Positions 43,414-51,770 are shown, counted from the stretch's first letter. The stretch is DNA of 64,000 nt from Lachnospiraceae bacterium (GCA_015057585.1 SVEF01000016.1:1-64000); one strand, 5' to 3'. The notes: generated from the sequence alone by a model not told the origin. Translations and numbers: made by a program.

Positions 43414-43810
43414 GATGTCTTTCCTCTCTTTCTGTCATCTTCCTGTTCAGAATTTCATATCCGCCAAGTAGCACACAACCAACTGCATAGCAGATAATAT
43501 CCTTAAAATCAAATGTTGCGCCAATTAAAACACTGAAAAACCGGTTACCGGAAAGCCCCAGCCGCTCCACAATATGTACTGCCTGCAACCCCTCTACGCA
43601 GGACGCAAACAAAAACACATACAAAGGCAAAAGCCGCATCTTCTCCGGCACAAAAATCCGGACAAACGCATAAATCACCATCACCACCAGCACATCACCC
43701 ACATATGGGCGCACAAATGTATCGTGTACAAACAGGGCAATCAGTACCTCTACGCCAAACAATAACACGGTTGTAACGAAATACCCCTGTCTTTTCTTTC
43801 TAACGTCCAT
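43400..43810 (-). CDS. DUF2809 small membrane protein
   Basis: A 136-residue protein with four hydrophobic helices and the DUF2809 pattern (DTFVRPYVGDVLVVMVIYAFVR, then LGLSGNRFFSVLIGATFDFKDIICYAVG). The function is unknown. ATG 43810 fits AGGAAG 8 nt upstream. It lies 12 bp after the glycosidase-like gene and overlaps the small Cys-rich gene. Confidence 0.87.
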   Translation of the reverse strand: MDVRKKRQGYFVTTVLLFGVEVLIALFVHDTFVRPYVGDVLVVMVIYAFVRIFVPEKMRLLPLYVFLFASCVEGLQAVHIVERLGLSGNRFFSVLIGATFDFKDIICYAVGCVLLGGYEILNRKMTEREERHHGIL

Positions 43811-43822
43811 TATTGACACTTC

Positions 43823-45148
43823 CTACTCTTCCTCTTTAAACGCTTCCTGCACCGCATAGTAAGCAGGCTTCGGATTACCGTTTAAATCAATGAGCCCCCA
43901 GCCCGTCTCGACCGGACAATCCGACTGTCCACAGATATAGCAGGCATCACTGTCGCTGTAGCAATACACAATCGCACCGCATAAGAAGTCCAGTTTCTTA
44001 AGTCTTGCAATCGTGTCCGTAAAAAATCTCGCCTGGTCCTCTATTGTGTGACGGTACTTGTTTAACTGATAACCGCCCTGCAGTTCCCGGTATAAATGGC
44101 TTGCAAGTTCCGTATCAAACAGTTTGCTTGCCAGTTCCTCCTCCGAATGGTATTCGAGTCCCAGCATATGCTCCTTAAAATCCTCCGGCAGATTATTAAT
44201 TAGTGTCATAATGTCTGCCCTTGCCGCCTCCTCACTGTCAAAGCCATAGGACTTCAAGATTTCTGCCTTCTGCTCCTCAGTCTTAATATCACCATAACCG
44301 ATATAGCCAAACTCATTCAACATCACCGGCTTTCCGGTATAATTCCATATGTAACGTAAAATCAAATCATAAATCCAGATTTCCTTGAACATATTTTCAA
44401 AACATCCAAGGTACAAATCCAGCGCTACGTAATCACAGTACTCCAGATACGGTTGCATTTTTTCGCAGAAGCTATAAAGCGTAAAGCCGGCAAGGTTAAA
44501 GCCCACTACGATATCGCCCTTGACCTCCTGCATTGCCTCTAACTGGATACCGATGTAATATGCAGCTTCATCCAGTGTCAAAGGAAGGGTAAAATGCTCA
44601 ATTCCCATCTCATTTGTAATCTGGAACGCCGCAACAATGCCCTGCAAATCCTGTGCAATAAAACGTGCATATTCCTGAATCTTTTCTTTGTTCACCGGGT
44701 CTCTCGGATCGAGTCCTGCTTCTATGTACACCTGCGGATACTGCGTTACGCACATGACCTTCATTCCCTGATCCGCATAGCCCTTTGCGCGTGCCTTAAA
44801 CGACAGATATCCCGGTGTCAGTTCGCCGTTTTTATCATACGGGAGCGAGGTCAAATCAAAACGTACCCATTCAATATTGGCTTCCTTAATCTGCTCATAG
44901 TCCTCATTCGGATGGCAGACACCTCGGATAAAACCGCCTGTTTTCTCAAGAAACTCATCTACTTCTTTATTACTCTCTTTCTTAAAAAAAGACGATATGG
45001 CATTCACCGCCACATAACGGTATCCACCGCCATCCAGACTCGGAAGCACTGCGTTCCACACATAAATCACCGCCGCCACGATCACTGCCAAAAATGCAAG
45101 CACTCCGATTCCAATCCACCTTTTTACCGTTTTCTTTGCCTTTTTCAT
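43823..45148 (-). CDS. Membrane-anchored TIM-barrel glycosidase-like protein (clan GH-A)
   Basis: A 441-residue protein with an N-terminal membrane anchor (about 11-33) and an extracytoplasmic barrel. Two acidic motifs match GH-A retaining glycosidases: FQITNEMG (acid/base Asn-Glu) and VMLNEFGYIG (nucleophile Glu). A Cys-rich insert, YCYSDSDACYICGQSDCP, precedes the end. The GH family is not certain (GH5/GH53/GH113-like). It sits in an operon with DUF218, DUF2809 and a Cys-rich protein, pointing to an envelope function. Confidence 0.7.
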   Translation of the reverse strand: MKKAKKTVKRWIGIGVLAFLAVIVAAVIYVWNAVLPSLDGGGYRYVAVNAISSFFKKESNKEVDEFLEKTGGFIRGVCHPNEDYEQIKEANIEWVRFDLTSLPYDKNGELTPGYLSFKARAKGYADQGMKVMCVTQYPQVYIEAGLDPRDPVNKEKIQEYARFIAQDLQGIVAAFQITNEMGIEHFTLPLTLDEAAYYIGIQLEAMQEVKGDIVVGFNLAGFTLYSFCEKMQPYLEYCDYVALDLYLGCFENMFKEIWIYDLILRYIWNYTGKPVMLNEFGYIGYGDIKTEEQKAEILKSYGFDSEEAARADIMTLINNLPEDFKEHMLGLEYHSEEELASKLFDTELASHLYRELQGGYQLNKYRHTIEDQARFFTDTIARLKKLDFLCGAIVYCYSDSDACYICGQSDCPVETGWGLIDLNGNPKPAYYAVQEAFKEEE

Positions 45149-45174
45149 CTTTTCTTCTCCTTAAACTTTCTGAT

Positions 45175-46005
45175 TTATTCTAAAACCCAGAGTTCCAATA
45201 TCGCATACAATTCTCTCACATAATACGTCGGAAACAGCCAGAGTGCCGTCCTGCCGGAAACTGCACCGTATTCCATGCCAAGACTCTTTGCAATCTGTCC
45301 CGCACGATACGCATGAAACTCATTTGTTACAATAGTAATCGCCGGATGCAGCCCCTGCTCTTCTATCAACTTCTTCGAATACGTCAGATTCTCCCGCGTA
45401 TCCGTCGACTTATCTTCCTTATATAATCTTGCAGGGTCAATGCCCTTTGCCACCAGATAACGGTACATGCATTCCGCTTCACTGATGCTCTCGCCCGGTC
45501 CCTTCCCGCCGGACAGCACACACATAGCATCCTCATGCTCCGTCAGATACTCATACGCAGCTTCCAATCTCTCAATTAACATCAGGCTCGCCCGCTCACC
45601 GTACACTCTGCAGCCAAGCACAACTACCGTCGCACCTTCCTCTGACTTTTTATTTGCCGCGACTGCCATGCAGGTCGATTCGATTACAACCAGTACCGCA
45701 ATCAGACCAATCAGACCAAACACACCACGTGCCAACCATTTTTTCACTCTATGTCTGCTCCACTCTGCCAGTATTTTATGCACTCCCGGCATCCACACAG
45801 CGTATGCTGCCAACAGCACCGCCACAACCAGACCGGTCAGGTTTCCGATACTCAAACTGACCGCCAGACAAAGCGGCAGCAAAAACCAGATAACGGCAAT
45901 TACCGCAACAGTAAACAGGGCAATTCGGATGCCCCTCTCCATTTTAATTTTTTTTGGCACATTACCTGCCTGACTTCCTTTGCGCATTTTTCTTTCTTGT
46001 TTCAC
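45175..46005 (-). CDS. YdcF/SanA-like DUF218 membrane protein
   Basis: About 276 residues: three hydrophobic segments in the first 125 residues and an extracytoplasmic DUF218 domain. DUF218 motifs include VVVLGCRVYGERAS, LSGGKGPGE, SEAECMYRYL, STDTRENL and VTNEFHAYRA. Related SanA/YdcF proteins affect envelope integrity; the reaction is unknown. A GTG at 46005 with AGGAG 9 nt upstream is the preferred start; ATG 45987 is possible. It is the first gene of the four-gene envelope operon. Confidence 0.85.
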   Translation of the reverse strand: MKQERKMRKGSQAGNVPKKIKMERGIRIALFTVAVIAVIWFLLPLCLAVSLSIGNLTGLVVAVLLAAYAVWMPGVHKILAEWSRHRVKKWLARGVFGLIGLIAVLVVIESTCMAVAANKKSEEGATVVVLGCRVYGERASLMLIERLEAAYEYLTEHEDAMCVLSGGKGPGESISEAECMYRYLVAKGIDPARLYKEDKSTDTRENLTYSKKLIEEQGLHPAITIVTNEFHAYRAGQIAKSLGMEYGAVSGRTALWLFPTYYVRELYAILELWVLE

Positions 46006-46180
46006 TCTCTTATTCTCCTGTCTTTTTATACGCACCGCGTGCGCATCCCCCTTCTGACTATTTTACTACATTCCCCTCCCTTTTTAAAGATTTTTTCGTT
46101 TTCGCGTGATATAATCAAAATAAAAATGAACCTTTCGTCACCCGGCGGAGTATCTGTTAATGAAAGGAGGGCACAAAAGG

Positions 46181-46678
46181 ATGATAAATCAATATATCCG
46201 CGACTACGGGAAGCGTCTGTACGGGCTATGCACGGTCCTTTGTGCCAACTCCCATGAAGCAGAGGATTTGTATCAGGAAACTTGGTTAAAGGTCGTCAAA
46301 TACATTGACCGCTTTGACAAGACAAAAGACTTTGAACCGTGGCTCACAAAAATTTGCGTCAACACGTACCGGAGCACCTTAAGAAGAGTTGCAAGAAGTC
46401 CGGTCCTTAACTCCTTTGCAACCACAGAGGAAAAGGAAAACCTGTTAAATTCCGTTCCGGCCCCGGAGCACACCGATTACTCCGATTTATATGCGGCTAT
46501 CGCCCGGCTTCCGGAAAAACTCCGTATCACCGTGATTTTATTTTACTTTAAAGATATGGAAATCAATGCGGTCTCCGATGCCCTCGGCATTCCGCCGGGC
46601 ACGGTAAAATCAAGGCTGAACAAAGCAAGAACTAAATTAAAGGAGGTGCTGACAGATGAGACAGATTTACAATTTTGA
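46181..46678 (+). CDS. ECF-type RNA polymerase sigma factor
   Basis: A 165-residue sigma-70 family protein with region 2 (LYGLCTVLCANSHEAEDLYQETWLKVVKY) and region 4 (LPEKLRITVILFYFKDMEINAVSDALGIPPGTVKSRLNKAR). ATG 46181 follows AAGGAGG at 46163-46169; the upstream ATG at 46160 lies before that site. The next gene starts inside its 3' end, which is typical of sigma/anti-sigma pairs. Confidence 0.9.
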   Translation: MINQYIRDYGKRLYGLCTVLCANSHEAEDLYQETWLKVVKYIDRFDKTKDFEPWLTKICVNTYRSTLRRVARSPVLNSFATTEEKENLLNSVPAPEHTDYSDLYAAIARLPEKLRITVILFYFKDMEINAVSDALGIPPGTVKSRLNKARTKLKEVLTDETDLQF

Positions 46679-46946
46679 GCAAACGAATCCGCCCGTATTA
46701 AACGAATCCATGCTCCGGGCAGAGCTTGAAAAAAGGAAATTAAAAAAGCAAACGACACTGATTGCCATCTGCGGCATTCTTTCCATGCTGTTACTTTTGG
46801 TGTTTGCCGTTCTTCTCACGGAAACACAGCCACTGCTTGCGACCTTATGCATGGCATACGTTATCATTTCCCTGACCGGCAGCGTAGTGCTTGCCATCTT
46901 AATGCACTCCGGTCACGGCAGACTGATACAACAAAACGCTGCCTGA
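46656..46946 (+). CDS. Small membrane protein, probable anti-sigma factor
   Basis: A 96-residue protein with a cytoplasmic charged N-terminus (MRAELEKRKLKKQ at about 18-32) and two membrane helices. It overlaps the sigma gene by 23 nt and has AAGGAGGTG as ribosome binding site within it. The position and layout suggest an anti-sigma factor, though no known anti-sigma domain is recognisable at this length. Confidence 0.65.
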   Translation: MRQIYNFEQTNPPVLNESMLRAELEKRKLKKQTTLIAICGILSMLLLLVFAVLLTETQPLLATLCMAYVIISLTGSVVLAILMHSGHGRLIQQNAA

Positions 46947-47003
46947 TTACGGGCAATTATGTCAATACAGACAATGCTATCATATTTTTAGGAGGATTTT
47001 ATT

Positions 47004-48023
47004 ATGGGAATGGTAGTTTCTTTGGCTTTTATTCCAATCTTTTTATTGTCTCTCGCACTCCCGATTTTTATCGGAGTGTATGTTTACCGTGACGCCAACA
47101 AACGCGGCATGAACGGAGTCCTTTGGATGCTTGTTGCTATTCTGGCACCGACCTTTATCGGACTCATTATCTACCTGCTTGTCCGTAGCAATTATTCCGA
47201 CATGAATTGCCCAGCGTGCGGTACCCGTGTCACCGAAACCTATATGGTATGTCCAAACTGCGGCACAAAGCTTCGTCCGACGTGCCCGAGCTGTGCCACA
47301 CCGGTCCAGCCGGAATGGAAGGTCTGCCCACAGTGTGCAGAACCGCTTCCGACCACCTATACTAACGTAACCAGCCCGGAAAGACCGAAGGACAACACCT
47401 TGTTTAAAATACTGATTGCGGTTCTTTTGGTTCCGGTTCTGTTGGTGATTTTGATTATCGCTTTAATGGCAGGACGTCTGTCTTTCTCCGGCAGTTCACG
47501 CTACGAAGGCTATGGTACTCACAGCATGCCATTTTATGAATTTGAGGATGAATTTGTCAGTGATGACGTCAAAAACTGGCTGGAAGACTGCAGAGCCATG
47601 TCCTCCAGGGAAGATGTCTGCGCTGTTCTCCGCTATGTTTCTGAGACCACAGACCATGCCCATGTCGAATATCTTGTTTATATTCCGGGAGCAGGACCTG
47701 CGGATGATATCCGTCTGGACACAGAAAACCATCTGTTCCGTGAGGATGTGTTTACCATCGGTGTTGTATCTCCTATGCATGAAGGCTTTGACAATCTGGC
47801 GGAATTAGAAGAGCATAAAAAATATGACCCATACTATGATTTTGTCCCTTATATTTATCACATCACCTATGACTCTTCCAAAATGCCGCCATCTCAGTTG
47901 GAAGTTGAACATTGGGGTGATGAACGGACAGAATATATCACTGATACCCTGCTTCCTTTTTACAGTGAAGAGCAAAAAGACCTCTACTACGAAGAAATGC
48001 AAAGAGTAGAACCTGTTGCATAG
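47004..48023 (+). CDS. Zinc-ribbon membrane protein
   Basis: A 339-residue protein. Two hydrophobic helices (about 1-55) are followed by two double-Cys zinc-ribbon pairs: CPACGTRV...CPNCGTKL and CPSCATPV...CPQCAEPL (about 68-115). A third membrane helix (ILIAVLLVPVLLVILIIALM) leads to a 180-residue domain, probably extracytoplasmic, with no recognised family. GGAGG precedes the ATG, 57 bp after the presumed anti-sigma gene, so it may belong to the sigma operon. Confidence 0.75.
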   Translation: MGMVVSLAFIPIFLLSLALPIFIGVYVYRDANKRGMNGVLWMLVAILAPTFIGLIIYLLVRSNYSDMNCPACGTRVTETYMVCPNCGTKLRPTCPSCATPVQPEWKVCPQCAEPLPTTYTNVTSPERPKDNTLFKILIAVLLVPVLLVILIIALMAGRLSFSGSSRYEGYGTHSMPFYEFEDEFVSDDVKNWLEDCRAMSSREDVCAVLRYVSETTDHAHVEYLVYIPGAGPADDIRLDTENHLFREDVFTIGVVSPMHEGFDNLAELEEHKKYDPYYDFVPYIYHITYDSSKMPPSQLEVEHWGDERTEYITDTLLPFYSEEQKDLYYEEMQRVEPVA

Positions 48024-48033
48024 CAAACAAAAC

Positions 48034-48088
48034 ATCCCCGGCAATCAGTATGGATTCTCCAATCAATCCTTACTGATTTTCCGGGGAT
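48034..48088. terminator. Bidirectional terminator
   Basis: ATCCCCGG (48034-48041) pairs with CCGGGGAT (48081-48088), with ATCAGT/ACTGAT inside. It lies between the zinc-ribbon gene and the convergent acetyltransferase gene. Confidence 0.8.
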
Positions 48089-48094
48089 TTGCTT

Positions 48095-48565
48095 TTACAA
48101 TATTTTCTCCATGCCAATCTTTTGCGGCACCAGGCCGCAGGCCTCATAAAATTTCATGGCACCTTCATTCAGTGTCCACACATTCAAAGTCACATTATAA
48201 AATTTCTGCTCTCTTGCGTAAGCAACTACATACTCATACAGCTGTTTTCCGATATGCCGGCCACGTAAGGCTTCGTCCACGCATAAATCATCAATGTAAA
48301 GTGTCCGGATATCTGTCAGAATCTCATTGTCCACGTGCTGCTGCATGACGCAAAAAGCATAGCCAAGCACTTCTTCTTTCTCATCCACTGCCACGAAAAT
48401 CGGCTTCGAATCATCTGAAATCAATTCTTCCAGCTGCGCATCCGTATATTTTTTCGCATTTGCCTTAAACAGGTCCGGCCTGCCGTTATGATGCACCATT
48501 AAAACCTGTCTCAAAAGCCGGTTAATGCCGGCCATATCTTTCTTTTCTGCCCTGCGGATTCTCAT
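48095..48565 (-). CDS. GNAT family N-acetyltransferase
   Basis: A 156-residue GNAT protein with motif A LYIDDLCVDEALRGRHIGKQLY and motif B FYNVTLNVWTLNEGAMKFYEACG. The acceptor is unknown. Its ATG overlaps the OhrR-like stop by 4 nt, so it is translated with that regulator. Confidence 0.88.
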   Translation of the reverse strand: MRIRRAEKKDMAGINRLLRQVLMVHHNGRPDLFKANAKKYTDAQLEELISDDSKPIFVAVDEKEEVLGYAFCVMQQHVDNEILTDIRTLYIDDLCVDEALRGRHIGKQLYEYVVAYAREQKFYNVTLNVWTLNEGAMKFYEACGLVPQKIGMEKIL

Positions 48566-49011
48566 TCTGTCTTTTCTCCATTCTGTCCGTCCAATATCTT
48601 ATGCAGTAATCCGTATAACTGCATGGCCTCCTCCGGAGTAAGTTTCACACAGGTTCCGATCTGTGCCGGCACATAAAGCGCAGCTTCCCTTAACTCTTGC
48701 CCAAACGGAGTTACGGTTACTTCCAAAACACGTTCATCCTCCTTCGAACGGGTTCTCCGAATGTATCCCTTCTGCTCCAGTTTCTTTAATACCGGTGTCA
48801 ACGTACCGGAATCCAGGTAAAGCCGTTCTCCCAATTCTTTTACACTGACCCTGTTTAATTCCCACAATACCATCATCGTGATGTACTGTGTATACGTCAA
48901 ATCCAGTTCATCCAAAAACGGCTTATACATCCGTACAACTTCCTTGGAACAGGCGTATAACGGGAAGCAAAGCTGATTGCTGAGTTTTAATGCTTCATAT
49001 TTATTTTCCAT
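48562..49011 (-). CDS. MarR-family regulator, OhrR-like (thiol peroxide sensor)
   Basis: A 149-residue MarR protein. The N-terminal LSNQLCFPLYACSKEVVRMY has the OhrR-type sensing Cys at residue 14 or so. The winged helix is LTYTQYITMMVLWELNRVSV through DSGTLTPVLKKLEQKGYIRR. OhrR proteins release DNA when that Cys is oxidised by organic hydroperoxides. GGAGAG precedes the ATG. An OhrR-type box (49037-49051) lies just upstream of its start and two more lie upstream of gpx. Confidence 0.85.
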   Translation of the reverse strand: MENKYEALKLSNQLCFPLYACSKEVVRMYKPFLDELDLTYTQYITMMVLWELNRVSVKELGERLYLDSGTLTPVLKKLEQKGYIRRTRSKEDERVLEVTVTPFGQELREAALYVPAQIGTCVKLTPEEAMQLYGLLHKILDGQNGEKTE

Positions 49012-49036
49012 GAGAAATCTCTCCTCTCCGATTGCA

Positions 49037-49051
49037 TGCAATTAAATTGTA
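49037..49051. promoter_or_regulatory. OhrR-type box upstream of the MarR gene
   Basis: TGCAATTAAATTGTA is a dyad (TGCAATT, A, AATTGTA) with one mismatch. It resembles the TACAATT-AATTGTA boxes bound by Bacillus OhrR, 26 bp before the regulator start codon. Confidence 0.6.
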
Positions 49052-49128
49052 ACACTTCCCGCTTTTCTTTGCAACCTGTCCTTCGGCTTATTTTCGACTC
49101 TTATTATTCTTCTCACTGCCATCGCCGA

Positions 49129-49602
49129 CTACAGAAGTTTCTTCACTGCTTCCTCCATGCTCTCCGGCGTCGCCGTTGGTGCAAAGCGCTCTACCACATT
49201 GCCTTCCCGGTCTACTAAAAACTTTGTAAAATTCCATTTAATCTTCTTTCCGAACATGCCACCCTTTTGCGACTTCAAATACGTATAAAGCGGTTCCTCA
49301 TTCGCACCGTTTACTTCAATCTTATGAAATTGCGGAAATGTAATACCGTAACGTCCGGTACAAAAACTTGCGATTTCCTCATCCTCGCCCGGTGCCTGAT
49401 TTCCAAACTGGTTACAAGGGAAATCAAGACTCTCCAGACCCTGTCCCTGATACTTCTCATACAGATCCTGCAATCCGTCATACTGCGGAGTAAAGCCACA
49501 GCCTGTTGCCGTGTTCACAATTAACAAAACCTTTCCCTGATACTCAGCCATACTCTTTTTTTCACCATTCATCATTCTTACTTCGTACTTGTAAATGCTC
49601 AT
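49129..49602 (-). CDS. Glutathione peroxidase family thiol peroxidase
   Basis: A 157-residue peroxidase. The active-site Cys35 is in NTATGCGFTPQY (Cys rather than selenocysteine), with CNQFGNQAPG and KWNFTKFLVDREG completing the Gpx signatures (Gln and Trp of the tetrad). Clostridia rarely make glutathione, so thioredoxin is the likely reductant. It lies upstream of the OhrR-like gene and probably forms a peroxide-stress unit with it. Confidence 0.92.
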   Translation of the reverse strand: MSIYKYEVRMMNGEKKSMAEYQGKVLLIVNTATGCGFTPQYDGLQDLYEKYQGQGLESLDFPCNQFGNQAPGEDEEIASFCTGRYGITFPQFHKIEVNGANEEPLYTYLKSQKGGMFGKKIKWNFTKFLVDREGNVVERFAPTATPESMEEAVKKLL

Positions 49603-49634
49603 CTTTTTCTCTCCTTTTTTAATTGTTTTAAATT

Positions 49635-49650
49635 AGATTGTGTACAATCT
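49635..49650. promoter_or_regulatory. OhrR-type box 1 upstream of gpx
   Basis: AGATTGTGTACAATCT is a 16-bp near-perfect palindrome 33 bp upstream of the gpx start. Its centre lies 29 bp from that of the second box, close to three helical turns. Confidence 0.65.
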
Positions 49651-49663
49651 TTTGTTGTGTTTT

Positions 49664-49679
49664 AGATTGTATACAATTT
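49664..49679. promoter_or_regulatory. OhrR-type box 2 upstream of gpx
   Basis: AGATTGTATACAATTT shares 14 of 16 positions with the box at 49635-49650. Both contain the TTGTnTACAAT core expected of OhrR/MarR binding. Confidence 0.65.
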
Positions 49680-49725
49680 AATTTTATTTGTCAATACCTA
49701 ATTTGAAAATTTTTTTGAGCCGTAT

Positions 49726-49760
49726 CACATCGTCCTATCGCTTCGCGACAGGACGATGTG
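49726..49760. repeat. Strong hairpin beside the large inverted repeat
   Basis: A 16-bp stem with one mismatch (49726-49741 with 49745-49760; half-sequence CACATCGTCCTATCGC) has a TTC loop. A run of T precedes it on the plus strand rather than following it, so on neither strand does it look like a plain terminator. Confidence 0.75.
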
Positions 49761-49769
49761 GCGGGGCTC

Positions 49770-50227
49770 GGGAATGGCTTTTGCGGGGGGCTTTACGGGC
49801 GGGATGATCGATGTTTGAAAAACATGCAGGGATATACCGCAGGACTCCGTTTTTTCGTTCCGTAGAGAAGGTAGGAATAAGAGAGTGCGTAGCCGACTGT
49901 TTGATGCGGTCGGGTAATAAAAGAAACAACAAAGAGGATGTTACGAAAAGCGTCCATAGGACGCGGTTTTAGAAAAGGCGGTAAGCGCTCTCGGAAAACT
50001 CGTTTTCCAGAGACGCTCATCGCCTTTTCGTAAAAGTGCTCCGCACTTTATTCGTAACATCCTCTTATTGAATTTATATTTCCCGACCGCAAGTTTCGGG
50101 ACGCACTCTCTTGTTTATGACTACCGCTAAGGAACAGAAAAAACGGCAAGTCCTGCGAGTATGTCAGCTGCCTTTTTCAAACATCGACCATCCGGCTCTT
50201 ATAAGCCTCCCTGTGAAAGCCATTCCC
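49770..50227. repeat. Large imperfect inverted repeat, arms 178 and 177 bp
   Basis: The left arm (49770-49947) and the right arm (50051-50227) pair through conserved blocks: GGGAATGGCTTT, ATCGATGTTTGAAAAA, CGCAGGACT, AAGAGAGTGCGT, GCGGTCGGG and AGAGGATGTTACGAA, with diverged stretches between. The 103-bp centre folds into three more hairpins (GCGTCC/GGACGC, a long GAAAAGGCG/CGCCTTTTC stem, AAAGTGC/GCACTTT). The outer 29 bp of the right arm are the last codons of the HAD gene, and the left arm carries a diverged copy of those codons. Confidence 0.85.
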
Positions 50228-50858
50228 TCACTTCAAACAAGTCTTTATCCACCCGTCCGGCAAGCATCCGCATTTCTTCATCCGGCGCTACCATGTCCGG
50301 CACCATCACCGGAAACATGCCTGCACGATGCGCCGCGCGGATTCCGTTAAAGGAATCCTCTATCGCGATTGCCTCCTTAGGCGCAACCGAAAGTGCTTCG
50401 CACGCCTTTAAAAAAATTTCCGGATTCGGCTTACTGACTGTTACCATATCTCCGCAGGTCAGAGTTTGAAAATACGGCAAAATTCCCGCATCACGGAGTT
50501 CCTGGTGCACCACCTCATAACGTGTAGAAGACGCAAGCCCCACCCGATATCCGTGCTCCTTTAAAAACTCCAGAAGTTCCACTACGCCCGGCTTCATCGG
50601 CAATCTGCCGTCATCGTATCTGGAATGATATAAAAAAGACGCTTCTGTCCGGAACCGATCATACGGAAATTCAGGTCCGTAATACTTCATCGTAATTTCC
50701 TTGGACTGTGCCAGATTTACACCGATGCATTGGTAATACACCTTATCCATGTCCTTGATGCCCATTTTCTCCGCAACCTCCGTCCAGCATTTCAAAACCA
50801 GACGCTCCGAATCAAAAATCACACCATCCATATCAAATACGACTGCCTTGTAGTTCAT
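50199..50858 (-). CDS. HAD-IA hydrolase, beta-phosphoglucomutase-like
   Basis: A 219-residue haloacid-dehalogenase-family phosphatase or mutase. Motif I is FDMDGVIFDSE, motif II is LASSTR, Lys is in SKPNPEIFL and motif IV is AIEDSFNGIRAA. This is the beta-PGM/phosphatase subgroup with a helical cap; the substrate is unknown. Its last ten codons form the end of the large inverted repeat. AAGAGGATGCAGGG precedes the ATG. Confidence 0.9.
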   Translation of the reverse strand: MNYKAVVFDMDGVIFDSERLVLKCWTEVAEKMGIKDMDKVYYQCIGVNLAQSKEITMKYYGPEFPYDRFRTEASFLYHSRYDDGRLPMKPGVVELLEFLKEHGYRVGLASSTRYEVVHQELRDAGILPYFQTLTCGDMVTVSKPNPEIFLKACEALSVAPKEAIAIEDSFNGIRAAHRAGMFPVMVPDMVAPDEEMRMLAGRVDKDLFEVREWLSQGGL

Positions 50859-50876
50859 CCCTGCATCCTCTTTTCT

Positions 50877-51701
50877 TTATTCCTTACTTACAAAGATGAA
50901 TCCAAACGCCCCCGGTCCCCAGTGGCAGGCAATTGCCGGGTCAAGGTTGTCAAACACGCGCATATACGGTTTCCATTCCTCTCCCGCCATTTCGATAACC
51001 TTATCCAGATTCTCTCTTGTGTAAGTGTACGAGGCAATGATACCATATTCCTTATCACAATTCAATTCTGTCGGTGCATCTGCCAACATCTGCATTGCCT
51101 GCTTTAATCCACGCTTTTTTGCAAGCACATCCACCTTACCGTCTGTAAATCCGATGACTGGCTTAATGGAAAGCAGACTGCCGAGCATCCAGCCCGCCTT
51201 CGACAGACGTCCGCCACGCAGCAGATAATCCAAAGTTTCCGGAATTGCCATCGTCTTAATCCGCGGAATCAGTGCTTTTACCTTTGCTTCCACAAAATCC
51301 AGCGACTCATCCTTATACTTCATTGCCTCTTCTAACAACAGTCTCATCCCTCCAACCGCCATTTTGCAGTCGATTACTCTCACCTTGGGATTATCCGCAA
51401 ACAGCATACACATCGTATTGTAAGTACCGGAAATTTCAGAAGAAATCGTGAAAATCATCACATCCTCTCCGGCCTGTGTATATCCGTTGACCAGATCCTG
51501 TGTCTCCTCGAGCGGCGGAAGCGAAGTCTTCGGAAACTTCTTCTCCTCAATTAGTTTGTGATAAAACTCTTCCATCGACAAATCAATTCCGTCCAGATAC
51601 TCTTTATCATCAAACAGCAGCTTCAGCGGCAGAATATCCACACCGTACTGTGCTTTCTCCTCCTGCTTGATACTGCTTCCCGAATCCAAAATAAAACGCA
51701 T
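50877..51701 (-). CDS. DegV family fatty-acid-binding protein
   Basis: A 274-residue DegV protein, the acyl-carrying FakB role in Firmicutes: binds a fatty acid for phosphorylation by FakA. Typical parts are RFILDSGSS at the start, the FTISSEISGTYN lipid-head motif and CKMAVGG. No fakA lies in the window. The start is ATG 51701 with GGAGG 8 nt upstream (the ATG at 51716 overlaps that site). A TetR-type palindrome covers its promoter. Confidence 0.9.
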   Translation of the reverse strand: MRFILDSGSSIKQEEKAQYGVDILPLKLLFDDKEYLDGIDLSMEEFYHKLIEEKKFPKTSLPPLEETQDLVNGYTQAGEDVMIFTISSEISGTYNTMCMLFADNPKVRVIDCKMAVGGMRLLLEEAMKYKDESLDFVEAKVKALIPRIKTMAIPETLDYLLRGGRLSKAGWMLGSLLSIKPVIGFTDGKVDVLAKKRGLKQAMQMLADAPTELNCDKEYGIIASYTYTRENLDKVIEMAGEEWKPYMRVFDNLDPAIACHWGPGAFGFIFVSKE

Positions 51702-51770
51702 GAAACTATCCTCCATTTTCCCATTTGACTATTCTTTCCTTTTGTGGTAATTTGTTTCCAAACGACCGAC

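Larger units (their letters stand above)
49603..50198. other. 596-bp gene-free interval rich in dyads
   Basis: This interval separates gpx from the HAD gene. It holds two OhrR-type boxes next to gpx, a perfect-looking hairpin at 49726-49760 and most of the large inverted repeat at 49770-50227. No convincing coding frame was found. Confidence 0.75.

Noticed and set aside
49793..50020. Short minus-strand frames inside the large inverted repeat
   Set aside because: They are a by-product of the repeat, lack start signals and contain no recognisable domain.
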